Below, piece by piece: positions 1-10,001 of a stretch of 64,000 nt of DNA. The stretch's first letter is position 1, and each line of letters begins with the position of its first letter. Origin of the DNA: Toxoplasma gondii ME49 (taxonomy: Eukaryota > Apicomplexa > Conoidasida > Eucoccidiorida > Sarcocystidae); the NCBI RefSeq assembly GCF_000006565.2, contig NC_031479.1:1798001-1862000 (forward strand). Reading direction: 5' to 3'. Under the pieces are notes generated by a model that had not been told where the DNA came from, ran no database searches, and saw only the letters and a program-made list of their open reading frames with translations. The position numbers were made by a program, and so were the translations under genes.

Positions 1-641
1 GATAGAATGCACGGTAGTTCATTATATAAAATGCGTTACCCTGTGTAGATGTAAGACTCAGAAAAATGATCCGGAGGAAACGTTACAAAGTGTTTCGTTG
101 CATTTACTTTTTCTGGCACATGTGGAGAAGACTCGTTCGGAATGGATGAGAAATTACTCTTTTTTGGTGAGAACATGAGTTCTGGAGAACGCTGAAGCTG
201 CGATCTGTGCCGACGCGAAGAAGTCCTGCCATCCATCCAAATTCGAGACACGCATGTACCCTCGCCTGAGGCGGATCGCTCCAAGGCGACGAAGTCAAGG
301 ATTTTCCGGAAGTCAAAAAGGCAAGAGAATCACAAGAAAGGAGAGGAAAAGCCAGAAGAAAAGGGGAGACAATGCACCGCGCTCCGTCCGTTCACGGAGA
401 CAGAGAGAGGGAACAACTGGGAGGAAAGAGTTCAATGAAGAGTAGGTATTTGGAGAAAACAGTAGCGAGACAAGAAGACTGTACAGTCAGATGTGTACAT
501 TTTTTAAGAGGTGAAAAACGAGACAAAGGGAGACGAGTCCAGGGGGCGAATGAGAATGAAGACGCGCGACTTTCCTTGTCTGCAGCAGCTCTGCGTCCGC
601 TTTTCTCGCTTTTCACGAAAAAGGCGCTCTCGCCTCTTGGA

Positions 642-655
642 GGTGTACGTACACC
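642..655. other. Perfect 14-bp palindrome GGTGTACGTACACC
   Basis: The sequence reads identically on both strands. The same palindrome, extended to 16 bp, recurs at 39404-39419. It lies about 930 bp upstream of the USP14 start codon. A symmetric GTAC-centred word could be a binding site for a dimeric factor, but that is only a suggestion. Confidence 0.5.
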
Positions 656-828
656 GCCTGACGTTGTTTGCGGAGAGATTTGAAAGGCGCGTTTGAAGTA
701 CCAGTATGCTTCTGGTTGCTTCGATTTTTCTTTTTCTTGCAAACAACATCGGAGGCTGCTTTTCTGCCCCCTGTCACAGAATACGCCTCTGTCTTTTTCG
801 CAGCTGTTTCTTCTCTACAGTCTCTCGC

Positions 829-962
829 CTTTCTTCTCTCTCCTTTCTTCTCTCTTCTTTCTTCTCTCTTCTTTCTTCCCTCTGTCTTCGTTCCTTTTCT
901 TTTGCCTCCTTTTGTCTCTCTTCTCTTCCTGTTTTCCTCTTCCCTCCCTCTCTTTCCTCGGT
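829..962. repeat. Pyrimidine-rich tract (CTT/CTCT-rich)
   Basis: The plus strand is almost pure C/T, with repeated TTCTCTC and TTCTTTC blocks. Such tracts are open in several frames by composition alone, so apparent open frames here are not evidence of coding. Confidence 0.6.
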
Positions 963-1586
963 CTTCACGAGCTCTCAGAACCGGCGCGAGGACTCTGGCG
1001 TCTTTGTCTTCTCCGCATTCTCTTCAACTCATTCGTTCATCCGCCGCGGACCCCGAACAGGAGAACTGAACACGCATACGTCTGCACCTGTGTGCAAGGT
1101 ACCTGCGTGTACATACATGCATGTCTGAAGGCAGACAGTTACAGACAAGGTGACTTCTTGTGTGAATCTGGCCGTTCTCAACGTCTATTTTTCTTCTCTT
1201 CTGCCTCCGCGCTCCTCGTACCCCAGTCCTTGCTGCCCCCGTCTCTCGCCCACTGTTTTGTGCCGGTGTCTTGGCCTCCACTTCGTCTCTCGCCTTCCAC
1301 TGTGTTCCTCAAATGCACAACGAAGCTCCCTGGCACAGGAGACTGCAGACTGCAAGCCTCTGCTTTTCTTCGGGCCACAGAGACAGTTAGTTCTCTCCTT
1401 CGCGCTCCTTACATAGAGTCTTCTGCGCCTCTTGACCTCTCTTCCTCAGTTCTGTACATATATGTATTTACAGTATTGGTGTCTGTTTATCGCTGGGTGC
1501 TGTGCGGACGGAGGACAAAAACAAAAGTGTAGATTCTTTCCTTCCAAAGATTCTCGAGAGAGATTTTCTTTCAAAAGAGGGGCAAA

Positions 1587-4500
1587 ATGGATTCCATCAG
1601 GATCAGCGTGAAATGGAACAAGCAGGAATTTGAGAATGTCGAGGTGGATCTCAGCGAACCTCTTGCGCTCCTCAACGCGCAGCTCATGTAAGCGAAAGAC
1701 GAAAGACTCGGTACACAGAGAGCATATATTCTTTCTTTTTATTTCGACCTGTATCTGCGTGTATCTGTATCTGCACATCTCTGTCACTGTATCTTCGGCG
1801 GTCTATATCTGTCGATATCTACATGTATTTACATCTACCTATATCTATCGAACTCTATGTATCTTTATTTATAACGTTTGTGTCTATAGCTATTTTCATC
1901 TTTTTCTGCCTATGTCCATCTGTGTCTAACTCGATCTGTGTGTATGTGTGCGTCTCACGTTCTCGAAGACACGAGGACGCCGGAGTCGAGAGGAAGAAGA
2001 ACAGGAACGAGGCCTTTTCTGTTTCGTCGTGGAGTTTCTGAGTTTTCCTCTTCGATGCACGCAGTCCACGGCGGAAACTCTCTCCCCCTCTCCCTCTTCA
2101 GTTGCTCCTCTTCTTCGCTGTCTGTCTCCCCTCCTGTCTCTTCCTTCGTCTGTCTCTTTTCTCTGTGCATGTCTTCCTCTCTCTCTTCACCCTTCCTTGC
2201 TTTCTCTCACTCTCGCCTCGGTGTCTCTTCCCCTTTGGGTTTCCTCTGTCTTTTTCCTCTCGCTTTTGCACAGTCTCGCTTTGTCTCTCTCCTTCTGCCT
2301 AGGACTTTGACGGGAGTGCCAGCAGACCGTCAGAAGCTGATGGCGAATCGCAAGCTGGTCAAGACTGTAGACGACCTGAGAGCCGCGGCGAAGGGTGGCA
2401 AGAACCTGAGGGTGACGATGCTCGGAACTGCCGAGGGAGCCGAGCTTCAGCAACCTCTGGAGAGAACTGTGTTTGTCGAAGATCTGACTCCTGCTGAACG
2501 CGCCAAACTGCTGCGAGAAAAGAACATCGAGCCTCTGCCTCCCGTGAGAAAAAAAACGCAGGCTGTACAGACCCCTCCGAGGGAACGACCCTGCACACGA
2601 ATTTCCATCTCCTCTCGTCTGTGTTGCCCGAGGTTTCCTCTGGATCCGATTTCCCCGTTCACCGTTGCTCGCTCGCGGTTCAGTGTGTCTTTCACGCTGC
2701 TTACTCAAATGGTTCTCTCGCGCGCCTGCGTCTAGCCTCTCCGACTTTCTGTGCACATTTACGTTCATGTACATCTTCGTGTGGATTCAGTCTGGCGGCA
2801 AGCATGCAGCTCCTTCCATGTCGAGTCCGACACAGAGACGCATTCGCCTCAACAGAGGGAAGATACTCCTCGACGCCCACTATCAACGTATGTGCGTAGC
2901 GTACCAGACGAAAACACGAACATATGTTCGTATATACTTCGCTGTTCATATCAATACATATGTATGTTTATATATGCGGTGAAGGTGCATTGGTCCGTTT
3001 CCGTCTTTCAGGGCATCACGAATTTGGGAAACACCTGCTACCTGGCGTCGGTCTTGCAGATGCTCAGACCCTGTCGGGAGCTCACTGCAGCAGTCAAAAA
3101 TGACATGAAGAACTCGACTGGAGAATCCGCTGCAGCCTACACAGCTCTCTCAGGCGCCGTCGGCGCTGCCTACCGCCTCGCCCTCGCGCTGAAAGACTTC
3201 CACAGTCACTGGGACTCCACGGCGGGAGCTGCGCAGCCTGTGCTTCTCGTAGGGAACTTGCACAGACGAGAGAGAAACAGCGAGAGGGAGAGACAGACGA
3301 GAGAGAGAAGAAAATGAGAAAACGGGCGGAGAGCGAACAGAATCAAAGGTCGGACCGAGAGGCGAGTGACCCTGTTTTTTCTGCCTTTCCTCGATTCCGC
3401 TCTCTCCTGCCCTTCTGTCTCAGGACCGAGCTGTTGTCCTTCACTGAATGCGTCTCCGTTTTTCTGAACTTCTCTGCGCTCCATAGGTGCATGCTCTTCG
3501 CGAGGCCTTCCCCCAGTTCGCGAGAAAAGCGGCAGCTGGACCAGGTTAGCAAAGCGCCTCTCTGCCTCTCCTCACCGAACGCCTTTACACACTGGTAGAC
3601 GTTTGCATCTGTGTATACGTGTTCAAGCATCTATATATAGTGTATATATATATATATAGTATATGTATATATATATAGTATATGTATATATATATATATA
3701 GTATATGTATATATATATATATAGTATATGTACGTGTGTGTGTGCGTGAATATCGTTGTGTGCGTGTATCAGTACACAACTACATATCTCGATCTGTACA
3801 TCTCTCTCGCCACATATAAATATCTCTCCATATATGTATGTATGTAGGTATGTATGTATGTAGGTATGTATGTATGTATGTGGCACCGCGTTAAAGCTTG
3901 GTCTGCTCCTGTGTTGATGCGCAGAGATTTGTGTTGTCTGTTGAATTTCAGGGCGCACCGTTGTGTTGAGAAGAGTGCAAATGTATGTCCTGAACGAAGC
4001 AGGGATGCGCGCATGGTGTTTGACTGTGTGTGTTGGTAGGGGGGCTCGGAGGCGGCTTCATGCAGCAGGACGCAGAGGAGTGCCTCAGCTGCTTGGTGAA
4101 CGTTTTAGGCGAGAGTCTGCCGATTTCTCAGAACCGTAAGGCGTTCGAGGCGCTGCCCGTGCGCTACGAGCAAGCAACGAACTTCGTCGACGCGTTGTTC
4201 GCTTTCGACATGCAAGTGAAGACCTGCAGAACGCGAGGCGAGGAGGCTCTGGCGGACGGCGCCGCAGAAGTGAAGCGCGAAAAAAACACAAAGTTCACCT
4301 GCTTCCTCGGGACCATGCAGAACCCGGTCAACACGCTCGACGAGGGTGTGAAGTTCTCTCTCGCAGAGGAACGGATCGACCTAACGGCTGCGGGGAATGC
4401 AGGGAGCAACGCGCCTCTGGATGCGGAGAAGGAGATGCTGCTGCGGTCGATGCAGTTCGCGAGTCTGCCTTTCTACTTGCTCGTTCAGTTCATGCGGTTC

Positions 4501-6865
4501 GAGTGGAAGCGCGCGGGCGGCCAAGCTGAAAAGGCGAAAGTCTGCAGAAGCGTCAAGTTCGGACCCACTCTCGACCTCTACCTGCACTGCACCGACGTGA
4601 GAAACGAATATTACCAGAGAAACGTCCCAGTCTGTGTGTGTCTGGAGCGAACGTAACGGCACGCAACTTGTTCAAGAGAGAAGCGGTCCAGATCCTGTCG
4701 TTTCTGAGGAACGCGACGATCCCAGGCCTTCATCATACCCGGTTCGTTGAGTTGTTGAGTTGTACAGTGAGAGCGAAACTGCACCGTTATCGATCCGAGG
4801 GGGATCGTCCGACAGGCGGAGACGCAGAGGACGCTCCGGAGTCTGTTGTTTTGGCTGAGTTCACTTTAACGTAGTTTGCCCGAGATGAGTACGCAGGTTT
4901 CATATCGAGAGGAATCTCGAGAAAGCTTGTCCCCAGAAGAAGCAGGTGCATGCGGCCAAAAAGTACAGAGAGATCGAGATCGAAGGAGTGTGATGGATCG
5001 GTTTGGAGGCACGGGGCTGTGGAGTAAGAAATGTGTGTTCAATCTTAAATTCGATAGAAGAGCCTCTTTTAGTCTTCCCTTGTTTCCTCGAGGGCGTGAA
5101 GTTGCCGTCTGGAGTTTTGCATGTCTCTTTCGAGGTTTTCTAGAAACGACTTTTCTTCGCAGAGACGAGAGATGATTGTGTGAACGAGTGAAACTTCGCA
5201 GGGGAAGTCGCCGTTTCTTTCGCTTTCTCGTTGCTTCCCTTTCTCCTCGATCCACGTCTGTCTTTGTCGGTGCGTGAAACGGTGTCGCCGCTTTGTTTCG
5301 GCGTCTTCTAGAGGCCTGTCAACAAGACGAGGCCTGCACATGAGGAAGCAGGAAAAAAACGTTCAAGACTTGCCCCAGCTGTCGGCGTTCACTGCAGCTC
5401 TCGTAGCAGTCACTTCTTAACAGAATGCTTTCGTGGAAGCGTGAGCGTCTCTTCGGGGCGTTTTTTGCTGCCTTCATGCATCTGTATTTTTACGGGTGGG
5501 TATGCGTCTGCGCGAGAATATCTGTTTGTGCATGCGGAGCTGCTCAGGCCTGACGTGGTTCCAGTGTACAGAGTCGTCACCGGAAGGCGTGCTTCTCTGG
5601 AGAGAGTTTTTCAGGGAACTCTGCTTCCTCGGCTCGCTTTCCCAGTGTCTTTGTTCTCTCTGTGTGGTTCGTCCTTCCCTTCAAGAAGCCGTTTTTTTCT
5701 CCACTTTTCTTTCGCGCATTGCAGGAGCTGAAGGAGAGCCTCCGCATCGGCCGCGCAGTTGTGGCTCTGCGTCGAGAGAGAGAAGCAGGAGGTCACTCGA
5801 GTGACTCAAAGACCGAAGAAACGAATTCCAAGACGGAGCCAACGTGTGCAGACGCGGCCATGACGGAAAGTGAGGGAACGAGAAACGAGAAGAGAACGTT
5901 GAGAGAAAGAAGGCGAAGTCAAACTGACAGGAAGTGCAGAACAAGGTCTTGGGAATGACTGACGCAGGTCTTCTGCAAACGTGCTGAGAACAGACGCAAT
6001 TCGTGTCCAGAGTTCTGAATTCAACGCTCCAGTTCCTTCTTCCTAGCTAGATCCAGTTGCGAACTCGGAAGCGCATGCGCGTATGTCCCTCTGAATACCA
6101 AGCATGTGCAGAGACAGGCAGAGACAATTCGACAAAGAAAAACAGGTGGCTGTAGGTGCACTTAGCAAATAGGTGGGCAAGAGGTATACTGAAGCAAAGG
6201 CGTCCCGATACATACACACATACACAGATAACGGGTAGGCAGATACACATGTATTACATACGCAGGCATCTATCCGTATATATATATATATATGTAAAGA
6301 GATAGATGCAGGTACATTTATGTAGATAGATGAAAGAACTGGTGTATGCTGTGATCTGTGTGTGTGTGTGTGTGCTGCAGAGAATGAGGACTCGAATGTG
6401 TCTTCGACAGGAAGCACGAGAGTGTATCGAACAGGTTTTTTTCAGTTGCTGGGCATCGTGACTCATCAAGGCCGCCACGCAGACAGCGGGCACTACGTCG
6501 GCTGGACGAAGAAGGACCAGCGAGAGCCTCGAGTGATTGAGAAGGAGAAGAAAGAGAAGGAGCGCGAGGAGGAGCTGCAGCGGGAAGAGAACCCCAGCGG
6601 AATGGCTGTGAAGAAGAAAAAGGCTTCTCCAGTCGACATGTGGGTTAAATTCGACGACGACAAAGTCTCTGAGACACCCTGGGATCAAATCGACCTCGCC
6701 GGCGGCCGCAGCGACTACCACATTGCCTACCTGCTTCTCTTCCGAGAGATCCTCGTCGATGCGACAGAGGAGGAAGTGAAGACGGTCGAGAAGAACCACG
6801 CAGAGCAACTGGCTCAGACAGACGCCGCGAAGAAGTCCAACGGCGAAGAGAAAAACACCCAGTAA
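1587..6865 (+). CDS. USP14: Ubiquitin carboxyl-terminal hydrolase USP14/Ubp6 (proteasome-associated deubiquitinase)
   Basis: Cysteine protease that trims ubiquitin chains from substrates on the 26S proteasome. Exons join in frame: 1587-1687, 2303-2543, 3012-3248, 3487-3544, 4040-4596, 5725-5869 and 6381-6865, giving 607 residues. Residues 1-75 are the ubiquitin-like domain that docks on the proteasome, starting MDSIRISVKW, with TLTGVPADRQKLM matching the family. The Cys box GITNLGNTCYL holds the nucleophile C123. QQDAEEC follows in exon 5. The His box GRHADSGHYVGW holds H484, and WVKFDDDKV plus D558 in SDYHIAYLLLF complete the catalytic core. Exon 5 joins exon 6 at LYLHCTD/ELKESLR, where human USP14 has a continuous ELCTPELQEK. 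The order is UBL then USP core, and the length is somewhat above the human ~494 because of charged insertions after residue 385 and between H484 and FDDD. Introns carry AT microsatellites. Confidence 0.95.
3630..3882. repeat. TA microsatellite and GTAT repeat in USP14 intron 4
   Basis: Runs of TA are interrupted by a recurring AGTATATG (3630-3736). Further on is a GTAT tetranucleotide array with regularly spaced GTAGGTAT variants (about 3834-3882). The whole tract lies between the splice donor at 3545 and the acceptor before 4040. Confidence 0.85.
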
Positions 6866-9800
6866 AGGGGAAACGTGTGATGTCCAGTGGAGGGGTTGAA
6901 ACGTGGAAAGAGGAAAGGAAGGCGAAAGGTCTGTCGCTCTTTTGTCCACCCAGAAAAGAACGGTATGCGTATACGGCACGTGCGAGTGCTTCTCGACCGT
7001 GTGGATACACACGCAGCCTCGGAGATGCTGGAAAAGAGAGAAAACAAGGTAAACAGGACCGTGCAAACACCACGCATTTCGCAAACGCAAGGAGGAACGA
7101 ACGGTGGCTTGTCGAACTCTACACATGCGATAAAGGTGACAGGCAGTCCTGTGTGTCACAGAGCCACTGAGACTTTGTCGGCAATCCCCGGGCGCTATCG
7201 GTGCCTGCGTTCCGAGTATTCCAGAAGAGGCATCACATGCGCAGAAGACTGCTGAACTTGTGGACTTGCTTTCTTCATTCTTCGCGGACTTCTTCGGCTG
7301 TGATCGAAACGATTCACGCGTGTTCCATCGGCCATCAACAAAAAGACTCTTGAGATACACCAAACAGATAGATGTATGACACCTGCAGATAGCCAGAGAG
7401 ATTTATGGAATTTCAGCGTAGGCAACGTCGTACATGACGTTTATAGATAGGCAGGGAGCTTCACAGCCTTCAACCAAACGAGCTCGGCGTGTCTGCGGCG
7501 TTACAGTCCCGTGGGCCGTGAATAATTAGGAATGTCAAACGGCGTTTAGGTGGCCGGCGTGCGCGAGGGCGTCTTCACCGCTGTAGAAGGAAACCGCGAT
7601 TCCAGCCTGTTCGGCCGAGCGTAGAGTTTCAACCGAGAAAGGCGAAGAGTTTAGTCAAGCAAAATCTGCAGGCTCGCTGCTTTTCCGGGAAAGGTCACGG
7701 AAACTAGCATGCCTCCGGTGACGATCGACGCTCCAACATCACCCGCGCTTCTTTTCGGGACTTGTAGCGGCAGGGAATTTTGAGGATAGCTTTGCTCCTC
7801 GGAGTCGCGCGGTGCCTGAATGCCCGCTGGCACAACATAATTTAAACCTCCTGTCGCATCTCCTGGCAATCTTATTTCGTGGAAAAGTGTCGTCCCCCTG
7901 GTTACGGGTAACGATGGAAAACGCTTGCTGAGGCTAAAGTCCGGAAGAACGCAGCGCCCACGAGCTCCAAATTACGAAGTGACGGTTTGGGGCGTGTGAG
8001 TGCCTCCCATTAACTGGTTGAGAGCTTGTACGGTAATTGTACCACTGCAGGACCAAATAAGGTGTGCAGCATTTCCTATGCTCTTGAACGTTTGGTCAGT
8101 GTGGCTCGCCGGATGACTGGAGTGTCTACGTTGCTGCTTCGAGGCAAACTGTTGGCTTCACGCTACCAAAACTGGGAATAACTGTCGCTCGCACGATCTG
8201 CCGTCGCACAACCCGACACATTCCCTTTACCACTGACCCTAGAAAGCGTGCACACTGCCGGCGTTTCTTGGTTTCGCACTCTGAGTGCACCCTTGCACAC
8301 TCTTCCCTCAACATCATCATGTGTTATCCGGAGCACTGGTATTCCGGCAGCTTTGACATCGCTGTCGAGTGAAACGGCCCGTTCTCATGGGGGCGCCTAA
8401 CCAGCGAGAGAGTGGTGGTGGACTCCAGCTCACCACTCTCAGGGGGTGGAACCTGCGACAACGCGACGTCAATGTGCTGGCCGTTACTGCTTGAAAGGTG
8501 GCGAAAGAACCGGCGCTCCAAGTCAACTGGTTGAATTCGTTAATCTGCCACGCTTCCGTCTCAGTCCCCCGTTCTGGTTAGGCAGACGTTGTCGCCACTG
8601 CCGCCTTTGCAGGGCACACCCGCGTGGGAGGTAATAAAGATCCTGCGTCAGAGACACAAAGTCTCACAGAACACAAGGCAAGAGCCTGTCGTTTTCTTGT
8701 CCGGGCACGGTATTCGGGTAGACGCTTCGGAGGCCGTTTCGGCGCGAATTGCGACAGCAGCGCGTTCGGTATATCGGGCAGTTTAGGGGTTGGTTCTGGG
8801 TTTTTATTAGCTCGAGAATCTAAGCCTGTGTGCCTGTGAGACCAAACACAGAACAGTCTGTTAGCAACTTGCATCGTGCGTTCCTTCGTCGCGTGAGCGC
8901 CGAATGGACCGAGACGCACACTGGTGTGCTGCGTGTCTCGAGGTAAAACGCGGTTTTTTGTGTTGGGTTCGTAGTGGCAGACACAGTGAATGCTGGAAGT
9001 AGTGTCCGGTTGCGACACGTCAACCGCGTTGCTTGTTGTGCATTTGATTCGTGTGAATGAGAAAACGCATCTCGTCACGGGAGGTGACTGTAAGGGGTGA
9101 CACACGTTTGGTCGTTGTACGTGCACGACAGGGCCGGTCATTGCTCGGTAACGTGGATGGCAGTCTACAGGGATCAGCGTCTCTAAAACGAGTGGTAGTT
9201 CGTCTGTGTACAGCAAAGGAAAAGGATAGGACCTGTACTTCCCCGGTTTGCCCGAATTGATCAGGGGTCGCATGTCTAGTTCGCTATCACCGTTTGCAAG
9301 GTCTGAGGATGCTTCAGGTTGTTGCTCACTGGCGAGAAAGTCGGCAGCGCAGCTTGACCTTCCCGAAAGGTGGGAATGTTCAAGAAACAACTGTACCCAT
9401 CAGCCGTACAGAGAAACGTGCTCGTGATGCAAGTGCGTTCAGCTGTTTTCAAGAGCACGTCCATGAAAGTTTGAAACGTGGAGTGTCGCCACCTACGCAG
9501 ACTGAGAGGGGGAGTCTTGTGATTGACCCGTGTCTGAACGGAGTAGGCAGGCTGTTTCTCTAGTTTACAGCTTGCTGACCCGCTGATACAAGCCTATAAC
9601 GTCACACAACGGCCGTTGCCAGCAGTGAGTGTGAAGATGTGGTCGTGGTGTTATCGTTGGGGAACTTGTTTTTTCTGGGGTCAAGGACTGTCATGGAGTC
9701 GCTCTGGATGTGGCGTCTCTGGTGGACTCAGGTAGGGTTCTGTGAGTGAAGGCGAGACTGTGAGGTTTCAAGAGGCCGGAGGCGGGGGTGTGGACGCCGG

Positions 9801-10001
9801 CGCAGAATTGAGCCTGCTGAAAGTTGTGATCTCAGAAATCTGAATTAGTGTAAAGACGAAGGCGTTTAGCGGCGGAGACTTGCCCTCCCGCGGGTCTCGT
9901 GTCTACCGCTCCGACTCTTTGCGTATTAACACGTCTGGTGTGACGGAAGAGATCTGTGCGGCGGCAGTCGCGAGAAGGAAATTAGGCATTTCGAATTTGA
10001 A
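6866..10001. other. 3.1-kb intergenic region
   Basis: This lies between the USP14 stop and the CCCH-protein start. It lacks the microsatellites typical of the flanking introns and no family was recognised. The only long open frame that is not an obvious shadow is on the minus strand at 8578-9390 (270 codons). It has no recognisable domain and is described separately as a candidate. Confidence 0.5.
8578..9390 (-). other. Candidate unannotated minus-strand open frame, 270 codons
   Basis: An uninterrupted ATG-started frame in sequence without low complexity. Its translation begins MFLEHSHLSGRSSCAADFLA and shows no signal peptide, membrane segment or motif that I recognise. It sits divergently, about 600 bp upstream of the CCCH zinc-finger gene. 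It could be a single-exon gene, part of a non-coding RNA, or a chance frame; an 810-nt chance frame at this GC content is uncommon but not impossible. Confidence 0.2.

Larger units (their letters stand above)
1..1586. other. Upstream/5' region of the USP14 gene, no gene seen
   Basis: No exon with a recognisable product was found on either strand. The stretch is dominated by pyrimidine-rich sequence on the plus strand. It contains a 14-bp perfect palindrome at 642-655. It presumably holds the promoter and 5' UTR of the plus-strand gene starting at 1587, since that ATG lies in a purine-rich context (CAAAATGG) typical of coccidian starts. This is inference; no transcript data are visible. Confidence 0.5.

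Noticed and set aside
6254..7363. 369-codon minus-strand open frame
   Set aside because: It lies antisense to USP14 exon 7, whose plus-strand reading is supported by family motifs and splice phase; the minus frame has no motif.
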